A DNA stretch of 64,000 nt from Cryomorphaceae bacterium 1068 (GCA_027214385.1 JAPVXR010000002.1:186001-250000), one strand, 5' to 3'; positions 25,187-34,857 are shown, counted from the first letter of the stretch. Translations and numbers: made by a program. The notes: a model not told the origin generated them from the letters alone.

Positions 25187-26061
25187 TACTTGATATTGAG
25201 CAGCTGCTCCTTAATTTTCTCTAACTCGTCTTTCATTTGTACCACCAATTGTTGGATAGGCACATAATTGGCTTTCGAGCCCATTGTATTAATTTCTCTT
25301 CCCATTTCTTGAGAAATGAAACCGAGTTTTTTTCCAGCTTCCGAAGACTCATTGAGCGTATCCAAGAAATACTTGCAATGACTTTTTAATCGAATTTCTT
25401 CTTCGGTGATATCTAGCTTTTCTAGGTAATAAACGATTTCTTGCTCGAGTCTGTTCTGATCGGCTTGCTCTTTTTGGATCAGCTCAGCGATATTATTTTG
25501 GATGCGTTGTCGTACCTCTTTAATTCGTTCGTCAAGGTGCGGTTCGAGATCTGTCGTCAAGGTTTCGATATTCCTGACGCGCTGAACAATGTCTGTTTCC
25601 AATCTTTTTCCCTCACTCAGTCGAAATTCATTCAAAGCCTCTGCAGCCTTCTCGACCGCTTCTTTGACGACAGTCCATTCTTCATCACTTAGTTCAGGCC
25701 TTTCCGTTTTTAAAACTTCGGGAAATCCAAGAAGCGAAGTAAGGAGTCCGTCAGGTTCCTTCAAACCTGTTTTTCCACTAAGATCTCTGATTTGGTCGAG
25801 ATAGAGTTGAGCCAATTTGTGATTGATGGTCACGTTTCGATCTCCCTCGGGAGACTCTGTGTAGATGGACAAGTCCACTTTTCCCCTGCCGAGAACCTTT
25901 GACATCATCGATCTGATGATTAACTCTTTCTCGCGGTAGAGAGAAGGCATTTTCATCGAAAGATCAAACTGTTTGCTGTTAAGCGATTTGATCTCTACGG
26001 TAATTTTTTTGTCGGCAAATTGGGCAGAGGCTTTGCCAAAGCCCGTCATTGATTGAAGCAT
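25186..26061 (-). CDS. yicC: YicC-family endoribonuclease
   Basis: A 291-residue protein of the YicC/YloC family, whose E. coli and Bacillus members are endoribonucleases affecting small-RNA turnover. It begins MLQSMTGFGKASAQF, the family hallmark, has a central coiled region (about 150-230), and ends with the DUF1732-type FISQEMGREINTMGSKA segment. The ATG at 26061 is chosen over an upstream in-frame ATG (26097) because the family starts at the MTGFG motif. Coupled to gmk by a one-base overlap. Confidence 0.95.
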   Translation of the reverse strand: MLQSMTGFGKASAQFADKKITVEIKSLNSKQFDLSMKMPSLYREKELIIRSMMSKVLGRGKVDLSIYTESPEGDRNVTINHKLAQLYLDQIRDLSGKTGLKEPDGLLTSLLGFPEVLKTERPELSDEEWTVVKEAVEKAAEALNEFRLSEGKRLETDIVQRVRNIETLTTDLEPHLDERIKEVRQRIQNNIAELIQKEQADQNRLEQEIVYYLEKLDITEEEIRLKSHCKYFLDTLNESSEAGKKLGFISQEMGREINTMGSKANYVPIQQLVVQMKDELEKIKEQLLNIK

Positions 26062-26097
26062 ATTTCTACTTAGAGCGCCAAATGTAACCAATTCCAA

Positions 26098-26445
26098 TCA
26101 GGCCAATACCTTCATTGCCTCTACCTGTTTCTTTGCATTACCTGCAATTGCTTCTGCTGAGGTTTCGAGGACAGGTCTTTTCAAAAATGTATAATCCAAC
26201 AATAAATACTTTCTATACTCTCTCTCGTTCAATACTTTTTCGTTTAATCCAAGTTCGCGGTATTTTCGAGCTCGCTTGCTGAAAATGGCTTCGTAAGAGC
26301 CTGCTTTTTGTGCCAAACGATCCACTTCCTCCTCGTTTATAGGTCGAGACTTGATTTCTCTCAATTCAACTTCATCACTTAAAGCCAGTTCTTTCATAAT
26401 TCGCTGGCAGGTATTACAGGTTTCGAGATAAAAGAACTTCTTCAT
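26098..26445 (-). CDS. ArsC/Spx-family thioredoxin-fold protein
   Basis: A 115-residue protein of the arsenate reductase-like (ArsC/Spx/YffB) family: N-terminal FYLETCNTCQRIMKEL with a CxxC pair at Cys10 and Cys13, and the C-terminal LLDYTFLKRPVLE with the conserved Arg-Pro. Members reduce arsenate or act as regulators, and the true role here is not fixed by the sequence. Upstream of yicC by 36 bases, same strand. Confidence 0.8.
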   Translation of the reverse strand: MKKFFYLETCNTCQRIMKELALSDEVELREIKSRPINEEEVDRLAQKAGSYEAIFSKRARKYRELGLNEKVLNEREYRKYLLLDYTFLKRPVLETSAEAIAGNAKKQVEAMKVLA

Positions 26446-26474
26446 TGTTTACGGACTTGTTTAAGTTAATTTTG
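26445..26474 (+). promoter_or_regulatory. Promoter of the YbhN-like gene (TTG-N19-TAATTTTG)
   Basis: TTG at 26445-26447 and an exact -7 box TAATTTTG at 26467-26474, spaced by 19 bases, overlapping the first base of the divergent ArsC-like ORF. The TTG start at 26514 lies 39 bases downstream. Confidence 0.5.
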
Positions 26475-26513
26475 TAATTCACGAATATTTAAAGCGAAAA
26501 GCCACAAAGATAC

Positions 26514-27755
26514 TTGCTCCCAAAAGAAAACGACATAGTAGATAAATTGAGTGTGAGGAAGATTATTCTTCCTGTTTTTTTGGGTTTGAGCGTGGCTGTT
26601 CTTCTGCTTTATTTCAACCTCACGGATACCCGTTTTGAAGAAGTCATCGATGGCACTTGCGGTGACTATGCCTGGGTGGATGCCAACGGAAATGGAATTC
26701 CCGATTACAGCAGCGAAGAAGAGTTTGAATTCGTTGGGGATTGTGCAGGTCAATATACTTTGCGCACGTACAGAGATACACTGAGGGATATCCAGTGGAC
26801 ATGGGCGAGCACCTTTTGGATTTTTATGGCATTGTTGGCAATGGCCATGCGAGATCTGGCCTATATGTATCGAATAAGGGTGCTTACCGATAATCTCCTC
26901 AGTTGGTTGCAAAGCTTCAGAGTGATTATGCTCTGGGAGTTTGCCTCAGCTCTTACTCCGAGTATCGTCGGAGGAAGCGGTATAGCCATGTTTATTGTCC
27001 ATAGGGAAGGGATCAAGCTTGGGAAAAGTACAGCTATTGTACTGGTCTCGGCGTTGCTCGATGAGCTTTTTTACATTTTGACAGTAGTGGTGGTTTTAGT
27101 CGCAATAGGATCTGATGATCTCTTTCCGGTAAGTATGCAAAAAACCCTCTTCGGGACCACTTTCGGCACTCAGGGAATTTTTTGGATAGGTTATGGCTTC
27201 ATTGTCATACTAACGACTTCGATTCTCATTGCTGTGTTCACTTTGCCGCGCGCATTTAAATATTTGCTGCTGCAAATATTCAGACTGCCTATTCTCAGAA
27301 GATGGAGGTATGGCGTGATCAACGTGGGCGACGACATCATCACAACGAGTGAAGAACTAAAAGGAAAGCCAATTAATTACTGGCTCAAGGCTTTTGGTGC
27401 AACTTACGTGTCCTGGACTGCGCGGTACATTGTGGTAAATTTTCTAATACTTGCTTTTGCCTCAGCTGATAGCTCGTTACTCAATGGATTTTTAGATCAG
27501 ATTCTCATCTATGCTCGACAGCTGGTTATGTGGGTTATTATGCTCATTAGCCCAACGCCCGGCAGCTCGGGAGTTGCTGAATTTGCTTTCTCAGGCTTCT
27601 TAAAAGAGTTTATTCCCTTGGGTCTGGTGGGAGCATTGGCGCTTCTTTGGAGATTGATCTCTTATTACCCGTACTTGTTCATTGGAGCCATAATTCTACC
27701 TAGATGGTTGCGAGCCACATCTCTGAAACAGAAGAGAGAAAAGACCGAAAATTAG
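26514..27755 (+). CDS. Lysylphosphatidylglycerol synthase TM region / YbhN-like membrane protein
   Basis: A 413-residue protein with about eight TM helices of the LPG_synthase_TM (UPF0104, YbhN) family, without the soluble synthase domain of MprF. The family core appears in ELASALTPSIVGGSG-like (here WEFASALTPSIVGGSGIAMF), SALLDELFYIL and ISPTPGSSGVAEFAFSGF. An acidic extracytoplasmic loop of about 60 residues after TM1 (DANGNGIPDYSSEEE, EF-hand-like) is unusual. The only starts in frame are TTG at 26514 (or TTG/GTG a few codons later), with a TTG-N19-TAATTTTG promoter upstream. It may flip or transport lipids; function not known. Confidence 0.8.
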   Translation: MLPKENDIVDKLSVRKIILPVFLGLSVAVLLLYFNLTDTRFEEVIDGTCGDYAWVDANGNGIPDYSSEEEFEFVGDCAGQYTLRTYRDTLRDIQWTWASTFWIFMALLAMAMRDLAYMYRIRVLTDNLLSWLQSFRVIMLWEFASALTPSIVGGSGIAMFIVHREGIKLGKSTAIVLVSALLDELFYILTVVVVLVAIGSDDLFPVSMQKTLFGTTFGTQGIFWIGYGFIVILTTSILIAVFTLPRAFKYLLLQIFRLPILRRWRYGVINVGDDIITTSEELKGKPINYWLKAFGATYVSWTARYIVVNFLILAFASADSSLLNGFLDQILIYARQLVMWVIMLISPTPGSSGVAEFAFSGFLKEFIPLGLVGALALLWRLISYYPYLFIGAIILPRWLRATSLKQKREKTEN

Positions 27756-27801
27756 GGTGTTGGTTTCGCATTGAGCATTCATATAAATTGGGAAAGCAAT
27801 T

Positions 27802-28941
27802 ATGAAATTCGGAACGAAAGCCATTCATGCCGGTGTAGAGCCGGATCCATCAACGGGAGCCATTATGACTCCGATTTTCCAAACGTCTACTTACGTTCAA
27901 GAAGCGGTTGGGGTCAACAAGGGCTACGCGTACTCAAGAACACAGAACCCCACACGTGCTGCCTTGGAAAGTAGTTTAGCGGCTTTGGAAAATGCCAATT
28001 ACGGGGCTTGTTTTGGCAGTGGATTGGCTGCAATTGATTGCCTTCTTAAAACACTAAGCCCGGGTGATGAGGTAATAAGTACCAACGATCTTTATGGTGG
28101 AACTTATCGATTGTTCAATACCATTTTTGCAAAGTACGGGATCAAATTTCTTTACGTTGCCATGGACGATCCGACAAAGGTGGCAGAGGCCATTGGTGCC
28201 AATACAAAGATGGTTTGGATTGAAACTCCGACGAATCCAATGCTCAATATTATAGACATAAGAGCGATAGTGAATGCGGTAAATGGCTCCGATGCTATGG
28301 TCGTGGTTGACAATACTTTTTCAACACCCTATCTCCAGACTCCTCTCGATTTAGGCGCTGATGTAGTCATGCATTCTGTGACCAAGTATTTGGGTGGTCA
28401 TAGTGATGTAGTCATGGGAGCTTTGGTTACAAATGACGAAGCTATTGCATCAGAAATATACCGCATTCAAAATTCTTCCGGAGCAATTTCAGGTCCCCAG
28501 GATTGCTTTTTGGTTTTGCGAGGTGTTAAGACTTTGCACCTTCGCATGCAGCGCCATTGTGAGAATGCAATGGCGGTGGCGAACTATTTGAGCAATCATC
28601 CTGCAATAGAAAAGCTATACTACCCTGGACTAGCGTCTCACCCTGGCCATGAAATTGCCAAAAAGCAAATGCGAGGTTTTAGCGGAATGGTATCATTTAC
28701 GCTAAAAACAGACACGGTGAAAGCTGCTCACGACATGGTAGCCCGATGTAAGATTTTTACTCTAGCAGAATCGCTCGGTGGGGTTGAAAGTTTGATAGGA
28801 CACCCTGCTACAATGACTCACGCTTCCATTCCCGAGGACCTTAGGAAAGAGTCTGGAGTTGTAGATTCTTTGATTCGATTGAGCGTAGGAGTCGAAGACA
28901 TTGAAGATCTTAGAGCTGATTTGGAACAAGCATTAGCTTAG
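27802..28941 (+). CDS. Cystathionine gamma-synthase/lyase-type PLP enzyme
   Basis: A 379-residue PLP-dependent transsulfuration enzyme of the Cys/Met metabolism family. Family markers: FGTKAIHAGVEPDPSTGAI, YSRTQNPTR, GSGLAAID, TNDLYGGTYRLF, and the PLP-Lys in HSVTKYLGGHSDVVMG, then FTLAESLGGVESLIGHPATMTH. Such enzymes make cystathionine from O-succinylhomoserine or split it; sequence alone does not separate CGS (metB) from gamma-lyase. It follows the membrane protein after 46 bases; there is no room for a methionine riboswitch in that gap. Confidence 0.93.
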   Translation: MKFGTKAIHAGVEPDPSTGAIMTPIFQTSTYVQEAVGVNKGYAYSRTQNPTRAALESSLAALENANYGACFGSGLAAIDCLLKTLSPGDEVISTNDLYGGTYRLFNTIFAKYGIKFLYVAMDDPTKVAEAIGANTKMVWIETPTNPMLNIIDIRAIVNAVNGSDAMVVVDNTFSTPYLQTPLDLGADVVMHSVTKYLGGHSDVVMGALVTNDEAIASEIYRIQNSSGAISGPQDCFLVLRGVKTLHLRMQRHCENAMAVANYLSNHPAIEKLYYPGLASHPGHEIAKKQMRGFSGMVSFTLKTDTVKAAHDMVARCKIFTLAESLGGVESLIGHPATMTHASIPEDLRKESGVVDSLIRLSVGVEDIEDLRADLEQALA

Positions 28942-29060
28942 CCTTCCAAGAGTATTTTGCCCCGGATTGATCAGATTATTAGGGTAAAATCGGTTGCGCT
29001 TGTACTTTAACTGTCCAACCTAGATGTCGGGTTGCCGATGCATTGGACTTTACTTATTCG

Positions 29061-29068
29061 TATCTTCG
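29061..29068 (+). promoter_or_regulatory. -7-like box (TATCTTCG) for the first M43 protease
   Basis: TATCTTCG, one mismatch to the consensus, 32 bases before the ATG at 29101; a TTG at 29043-29045 lies 15 bases upstream. The rest of the 159-base gap holds no ORF; a CAACC/GGTTG inverted repeat near 29017-29034 may form a weak stem. Confidence 0.4.
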
Positions 29069-29100
29069 CAAAGCCGAAAAATTTACTGTAAAAAACCACC

Positions 29101-31224
29101 ATGAGAAGATTTCAATCACTACTGTTAGTAGTTGCCACAATGCTCATTTCAACTACAATTTTAGCCCAAGAGCAAGACTTTGTAGACCCTGGTCATTTAA
29201 CCTGTGCCAAGAATGATGCAACCGAAGCATTATTTCAAAAGTATCCTGAGCAAAGGGCGATAGCCGAACAAGCCAGAAAAAAGCTTCAGGCCGAAACAGA
29301 GGCCTTCTCTAATTCAAAAGGTAACGAAGATGACGTTATTATTATTCCGGTAGTCTTTCATGTTGTTCATGCAGGTGGCGATGAGAACATCTCTGATGAA
29401 CAAATTCAAAGCGCGATAGATGTGCTCAATGAAGACTTTAATGCTGCCAATAGCGATATAGATCAAGTTGTGGATGAATTCGCGGATATTGTAGGAGATG
29501 TTGGCTTCGAGTTCAGACTGGCAAAAATTGATCCCGATGGAAACTGCACAAACGGAATTACACGTCATTTGACCGAACTTACTGACGAAGGGTTTTTTGA
29601 TATGAAGGATGAGACAGGGATTTGGGACAGGAGCAGCTATCTCAATATTTGGACTTGCCGACAAATCGGAGAAGGTACTGCAGGGTATACCTTTATTCCA
29701 AGTACTGTATCAGGTGGGTTCGGCCAATTATATGATGGAATAGTTCTTTTGCACGATTACGTGGGCCGAATTGGGACTTCTAACTCGACCAGAAGTCATG
29801 CACTTTCCCACGAGGTAGGGCATTGGGCCAACCTAGAGCACACTTGGGGAACAGATAACAACCCTGCAGATCCATCAAGTTGCAGTGGTAGTGGAAGCAG
29901 TGATTTTGTTTCGGATACTCCCAATACAATCGGGTGGACGTCTTGTGATCTAGATGGTGCGACATGTGGGTCTCTTGATAACGTCGAGAATTTTATGGAC
30001 TATTCCTACTGTTATAAGATGTTTACTGAAGGTCAGGGAAACCGAATGACAGCAGCCATGAACAGCAGCACTGCTCAAAGAAACCAACTATGGACTGATT
30101 TAAATTTGGCTGAAACAGGCGTTCTTGATCCTGCCGAAATTTGCTTTGCAGAATTTGTAACTGATAGAGATCCAAATATTTGTGCGGGTCAAGAAATTGG
30201 GTTTGACGACATTTCTTACAACGGCGTAGAAAATAGAACTTGGACCTTTGAAGGTGGAACCCCTTCAACTAGTAGTGAGAATAATCCGGTGGTCGTCTAT
30301 GATACTCCGGGAACTTATTCGGTTACTCTATCCGTCAGCAATGCCCAAGGCGAAGAAACGGTTGTAAAAGAAGACTTGATAAACGTTCTCGGTGAAGCGC
30401 AGTACGCTCTTCCCTTTCAGGAGGGTTTTGAAGATATGTCAGACATAGAAGAAAACAATGAATGGGTTGTTGTAAATCCTGATGAGTCAGGAATCCGTTG
30501 GACACTGACTGATCAGGCTTCGCTCACCGGCGATCAATCAGTTTATGTGCGAGGAAGAACCAATGACGATTTCCAAACAGAAACACTTGAAAGCCCGACT
30601 TTTGATCTATCTGGTTTAGAGGATAATGCGGTGCTTTCTTTCAAGTATGCGCATGCAAGAAGAAATTCCAATTCGGATGATTTCTTTCAAGTTAGAATTT
30701 CCAGGAACTGCGGAGAAAACTGGAATCTTCGAGAAACAAGGGATATTGACGAACTGCCTACCGTTAGTGGAAATGTAAGTGGACAATTTTTCCCTGACTC
30801 TGATGGAGACTGGGAAGAAGTAATAATTGATAACATAAGTTCAATTTTCTTAACCGATGAATTCAGAATAAGATTTGAGTTCACAAGTGTTGGTGGAAAC
30901 AACATATTCATCGATGATATCAATATTTACGACCCTAACACCTTGAGCGTTGATAATAATGAGGTTGTTAAGGAAATAACTCTTTTTCCAAACCCTGCTA
31001 CCGACAACGTCAGACTTCGGCTAGACCTTTCTGAAAACCAAAACATCAGAATAGATGTTGTTGATGCATCGGGACGGGTTGTGCAGTCTCCGTATACAGG
31101 TACAATGACCTCGGGAACGCAAAGTATCCAGATTCAACTTGATTCATCTTTGACTCCAGGGATGTATTTTGTTAGATTGACTGGTGAAGAAGGAATCGCA
31201 GTGAGGAAGCTTATTGTCAAATAA
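29101..31224 (+). CDS. Secreted M43-family metalloprotease with PKD domain and T9SS sorting domain
   Basis: A 707-residue exported zinc protease. Signal peptide 1-22; a pro-like region; the M43 (pappalysin/cytophagalysin) catalytic domain with HEVGHWANLEH at residues 237-247 (zinc His237, His241, His247; Glu238) followed by the Met-turn region ENFMDYSYC; a PKD-like domain at about 356-428 (WTFEGGTPSTSSENNPVVVYDTPGTYSVTL, part of it); a beta-sandwich segment; and a C-terminal type A sorting domain from about 625 (LFPNPATDNVRL ... GMYFVRLTGEEGIAVRKLIV) that directs secretion by the type IX system. A close paralogue follows 34 bases later, probably cotranscribed. Role likely extracellular protein degradation. 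Confidence 0.93.
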   Translation: MRRFQSLLLVVATMLISTTILAQEQDFVDPGHLTCAKNDATEALFQKYPEQRAIAEQARKKLQAETEAFSNSKGNEDDVIIIPVVFHVVHAGGDENISDEQIQSAIDVLNEDFNAANSDIDQVVDEFADIVGDVGFEFRLAKIDPDGNCTNGITRHLTELTDEGFFDMKDETGIWDRSSYLNIWTCRQIGEGTAGYTFIPSTVSGGFGQLYDGIVLLHDYVGRIGTSNSTRSHALSHEVGHWANLEHTWGTDNNPADPSSCSGSGSSDFVSDTPNTIGWTSCDLDGATCGSLDNVENFMDYSYCYKMFTEGQGNRMTAAMNSSTAQRNQLWTDLNLAETGVLDPAEICFAEFVTDRDPNICAGQEIGFDDISYNGVENRTWTFEGGTPSTSSENNPVVVYDTPGTYSVTLSVSNAQGEETVVKEDLINVLGEAQYALPFQEGFEDMSDIEENNEWVVVNPDESGIRWTLTDQASLTGDQSVYVRGRTNDDFQTETLESPTFDLSGLEDNAVLSFKYAHARRNSNSDDFFQVRISRNCGENWNLRETRDIDELPTVSGNVSGQFFPDSDGDWEEVIIDNISSIFLTDEFRIRFEFTSVGGNNIFIDDINIYDPNTLSVDNNEVVKEITLFPNPATDNVRLRLDLSENQNIRIDVVDASGRVVQSPYTGTMTSGTQSIQIQLDSSLTPGMYFVRLTGEEGIAVRKLIVK

Positions 31225-31258
31225 GCTTACTACCCCTTTCTGCTCAAAGTAAAGCCTA

Positions 31259-33358
31259 ATGAAGAAAATTTACCTAGCTGGTTTGGCCATGCTTACCACT
31301 ATTGTGTTAATTGCTCAAAACACAGGAGAAAATCTGGTAAAGTGCCACACCTATGAAATGCAGAATGAGCTGTATGAAAGCGATCCTGCAGTTAAAGAAT
31401 CTGCTGAAATTCTCAGTGCTCAAATTCTCAAACGAGCCAAAGAGCTCGAGAGAACGGGATTTCAAAAGGATGGTGATCCATTCATTATACCTGTTGTATT
31501 TCACATCATACACGAGTATGGTGCAGAAAACATTTCGTACGCTCAGATCGAGGATGCCATTCGAGTGATGACCGATGATTTCAATGCCAATAGTAGTGGA
31601 ATTGAAAGTGTCCAGGACGCATTTACGGAAATTATTGGAGACGTCGGAATTGAGTTTCGCTTGGCTAAAATTGACCCTGAAGGGAACTGCACCAACGGAG
31701 TGGTTAGAACATTGAGTAATCTGACCACTTCGGGGGGGGAAAACCTCAAGACCGTTAGCCCCATTTGGGATAGATCGAAATACATGAATATTTGGGTATG
31801 TAAGAATATAGCCAGCGGCGCGGCTGGATATACTTACTACCCGAGTTCTCTTGCGGGAGATTTTGGAGAAACCAACGATGGAATAGTAGTTAGATACGAT
31901 TACGTAGGAAGTATTGGTGAAAGCAGTATTGGTCGATCTCATGTTTTGACGCACGAAGTTGGCCATTGGATAGATTTGCCTCACCTATGGGGAAGTACTA
32001 ACGATCCTGATGTTGGGTCAAACTGTGATACTGATGATGGGGTGGACGATACGCCAAATACAATTGGATGGACTTCATGTAATTTGGCGGGTGAATCCTG
32101 CGGAAGTTTAGACAATGTGGAGAATTTCATGGAATATTCTTATTGTGGTAAGATGTTCACCGAGGGCCAGAAAATGAGAATGTTAGCTTCGTTGACAGCT
32201 CCTATTGCAGAAAGAAATAGCTTATGGACAGAGGAAAATCTTGAGCAAACCGGTGTCTTGCTTGAGCCTCAGCTTTGCGATGCCGATTTCACTTCCGACA
32301 ATTTTTCAGTATGTGTAGGAGAGACCATCAGTTATCAAGATCAGTCCCATTCCGGTGTTGCGGAAAGACTTTGGATTTTTGAAGGAGGATCTCCTGCCAC
32401 AACAGCATCTGCTAATCCCAATGTGGTTTATTCCACTCCCGGGATTTATACCGTTAGTTTGGCCGTTGTAGATAGTTTTGGAAATGAACTCACCGAAGTT
32501 AAGGAAGCCTTTATCGAAGTATTAGACACAGCTGCTTTGAGTCTTCCTTACACGCAGAGTTTCGAGGGGATTGAAGAATTCTCAGATTTGGAGGACGAAT
32601 CACTTTACACAGAAAATCTTTATGATAATGATTATTGGGAAATCAGCACAGAGGCTGGCTTCGATGATAATCATTCGGCTGTGTTTAGAGCGAGTGAAGC
32701 TCAAAACTCAACAATACCTAGGTCTGCTTTTGTTTCTAAGACCTTTCAAATGAGTGATGTGGGCGATTTACCGATACTTTCTTTCAAACGGGCAGGAGCT
32801 AGAAGTTCTGCGTCTAGTGAGGGTGAGCTGTGGGTTTTTATATCCAAAAATTGCGGCGAACTATGGAGTCCTCGAAAAGTTTATGATGATGGGGATGCTT
32901 ATACAACGGATGAATTATTTCCCGGAGTATACATTCCTGCAGAAGAGGATTGGCTCACAATTCAAATAGATAATATTGTTCCTGTATTCCAGAATGAGGA
33001 GTTTAGATTTCGATTTGAGTATAGAGGGACTGATGGAGGAACCATTTACATCGATGACATCAACTTAATCGACGGAACGACCTTGAATACAGCGTTTCAA
33101 TCATCTCCCGAAGCTCGATTTGCCTTGTTTCCAAATCCGGCAACTACAACGGTCACACTGAAATTTCCTGATGACGTTTCGAATGTTGAGGCAATTCTTA
33201 TTCGCGACCTTTCGGGACGCATAGTTTATCAAGAAGTGATTTCAAAATCGACTTTGAGAGAACATAGAATGAACCTCAACGATCTTTCCTCAGGAATATA
33301 CTTAGTGGAAGTACGAGGGATAAATGGATCCTCAGCAAAGAAGTTGGTGATAGACTAA
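31259..33358 (+). CDS. Second secreted M43-family metalloprotease with PKD and T9SS sorting domain
   Basis: A 699-residue tandem paralogue of the protease before it, with the same order: signal peptide (1-20), M43 domain with HEVGHWIDLPH at residues 232-242, Met-turn region NVENFMEYSYC, PKD-like domain (LWIFEGGSPATTASANPNVVYSTPGIYTVSL, in part), a beta-sandwich, and a T9SS type A domain (FPNPATTTVTLKF ... GIYLVEVRG). A 34-base intergap suggests one transcript. Divergence outside the catalytic core and conserved cysteines (for example CGSLDNVENF) shows an old duplication rather than recent copying. Ends 4 bases before a convergent gene. Confidence 0.93.
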   Translation: MKKIYLAGLAMLTTIVLIAQNTGENLVKCHTYEMQNELYESDPAVKESAEILSAQILKRAKELERTGFQKDGDPFIIPVVFHIIHEYGAENISYAQIEDAIRVMTDDFNANSSGIESVQDAFTEIIGDVGIEFRLAKIDPEGNCTNGVVRTLSNLTTSGGENLKTVSPIWDRSKYMNIWVCKNIASGAAGYTYYPSSLAGDFGETNDGIVVRYDYVGSIGESSIGRSHVLTHEVGHWIDLPHLWGSTNDPDVGSNCDTDDGVDDTPNTIGWTSCNLAGESCGSLDNVENFMEYSYCGKMFTEGQKMRMLASLTAPIAERNSLWTEENLEQTGVLLEPQLCDADFTSDNFSVCVGETISYQDQSHSGVAERLWIFEGGSPATTASANPNVVYSTPGIYTVSLAVVDSFGNELTEVKEAFIEVLDTAALSLPYTQSFEGIEEFSDLEDESLYTENLYDNDYWEISTEAGFDDNHSAVFRASEAQNSTIPRSAFVSKTFQMSDVGDLPILSFKRAGARSSASSEGELWVFISKNCGELWSPRKVYDDGDAYTTDELFPGVYIPAEEDWLTIQIDNIVPVFQNEEFRFRFEYRGTDGGTIYIDDINLIDGTTLNTAFQSSPEARFALFPNPATTTVTLKFPDDVSNVEAILIRDLSGRIVYQEVISKSTLREHRMNLNDLSSGIYLVEVRGINGSSAKKLVID

Positions 33359-33361
33359 AGT

Positions 33362-33790
33362 CTATTCTTTAAGTTTTCTACCGAGTAGGATTGCTACACA
33401 GCCTTGAGCTTTGATAGCGCTGTCTTCCTGATCGGGAACCTTGATTTTGAGACCGAAGGTCCTTGTACCTTCTAAGCGAAAATCAAAAAACTCGCTGTAT
33501 TCTCGATCAGCATTGTCGTATACAACTTCACCATCTTTATCCACAAGTTGAAAATGGACATCACTCAATACTTCGTGACTGCAGACCAATAGTCTGTAAT
33601 CTACATCGCTATAAAAGGTCATTTCAACTTCGGCTGCATCGCCTGGAAAGAGTTTAACCGCATTGAAGCTTTCGCCGGGGATAAAACCTTCCATGGCATC
33701 GCCACAGTTGTTTTTCACAAATGATCGACACTGTCCCATTGCTAGAGACGTTTGCACTGCTGCAAATAATATTATAAGTAGCTTTTTCAT
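33362..33790 (-). CDS. Small secreted hypothetical protein
   Basis: A 142-residue exported protein (signal peptide MKKLLIILFAAVQTSLAMGQ). The mature part is beta-rich with two Cys near the N-terminus (CRSFVKNNCGDAM) and one near the C-terminus (QGCVAILLG), perhaps disulphide-bonded; no catalytic motif. It appears in an operon 29 bases after the lipoprotein at 33820. I do not recognise a named domain; such small beta-rich secreted proteins are common in Bacteroidota. Confidence 0.75.
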   Translation of the reverse strand: MKKLLIILFAAVQTSLAMGQCRSFVKNNCGDAMEGFIPGESFNAVKLFPGDAAEVEMTFYSDVDYRLLVCSHEVLSDVHFQLVDKDGEVVYDNADREYSEFFDFRLEGTRTFGLKIKVPDQEDSAIKAQGCVAILLGRKLKE

Positions 33791-33819
33791 CTTCGGGGAG
33801 AATAGAATGAATTCCTTTG

Positions 33820-34728
33820 TTAGACTTGTACGTATCCTTGTCGGATTTCTGAAACGATTTTGGTAAGGTTGTTAAGGTCCTCATCGGAGATTAGAATTTC
33901 TGTTCTACCACCGATTTGCGTTACACCATCTTCACCTTCGGTTATGGTATTTTTTGACTCGCTAATCGAAACAGATCCATATCCATCTTCAATCTTTTTA
34001 AGGTCGTCAAGGATGAAGTCCAAACTTCCTGACTCGTTGTAGCTAACAACCAAGGCAACCAGATTATTCAGTGATATTTTTTGTTCTGCAATGCGCTCCA
34101 TCAATTTTGGAGAAGGAGTTTCGCTTGAGTTGGCGATTTGAGTTCCCAAGTAAAGTCCTTCAATCCAGCCTGCAGCAATAATCATAGCTGAGATATGATC
34201 GCGATCATTTTCCTTTAAGTAAGAATCGAGATTGTAATACGTATCGGAGATGATAGTTAGAAGCGAATCGCGGTTGTCTACGTTCATCTCCATTCTTTCT
34301 ATGACCTCGTCATTAAAAGCTTTGCTGAGACCTAGTTTATCGGCTAGTTTCTTTGTGCAACTCAGGTATAGAATAGATTCCTGATTTTGATTGAATATAC
34401 TGGCATAACTAAGATCAGCACCATAAATACCCAAATTCAATGCTTGTTGACGAGCAGAAGAGTATTCATTTACATTTCTCACCTTGTTCAGAAATTCAGC
34501 GTCATACCTCGCTCCTGACTTTTTCAAGATTGCGGCCATATCAAGTGGCGACGGCACTGAGTGAAGGATTTCTTTCACCTTTGTGACGCTCTCTTCAGAA
34601 GGTTCTTCAGCTTCTTCAGTAGAGATTTCGGCATTGGTAATGCTTTCATCAGTTACAGCACCGTCATCACATGACGTGAGAGACAATGAGAACAGGGCAA
34701 TAACGATAGGAAAAGTTCTAATTTTCAT
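33820..34728 (-). CDS. Periplasmic/outer-membrane lipoprotein, hypothetical
   Basis: A 302-residue lipoprotein: signal with lipobox LSLTSCDDG, then an acidic, Glu-rich low-complexity linker (AEISTEEAEEPSEES), then a helical domain without cysteines (AEFLNKVRNVNEYSSARQQ; MIIAAGWIEGLYLGTQIA). Acidic residues right after the Cys suggest surface export in Bacteroidota (SLAM-independent LES-like signal). The upstream in-frame ATG at 34776 is rejected because it adds no signal. Cotranscribed with the small secreted protein (29-base gap). Family is recurrent in Flavobacteriia; function unknown. Confidence 0.75.
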   Translation of the reverse strand: MKIRTFPIVIALFSLSLTSCDDGAVTDESITNAEISTEEAEEPSEESVTKVKEILHSVPSPLDMAAILKKSGARYDAEFLNKVRNVNEYSSARQQALNLGIYGADLSYASIFNQNQESILYLSCTKKLADKLGLSKAFNDEVIERMEMNVDNRDSLLTIISDTYYNLDSYLKENDRDHISAMIIAAGWIEGLYLGTQIANSSETPSPKLMERIAEQKISLNNLVALVVSYNESGSLDFILDDLKKIEDGYGSVSISESKNTITEGEDGVTQIGGRTEILISDEDLNNLTKIVSEIRQGYVQV

Positions 34729-34857
34729 CAGTTTAAAATAAGGGGTGTAAACAAATTTAGGCTTACAACAGTCCACCGTGGTTTCCTAAACCTATGAACG
34801 ATTAACAAAACAATGTTGAGCGAGTGTACCGATTTAATGCCCGAAAGGTTTCAATTC

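Noticed and set aside
27756-27801. SAM or other riboswitch before the transsulfuration gene
   Set aside because: Only 46 bases separate the genes and no riboswitch core fits.
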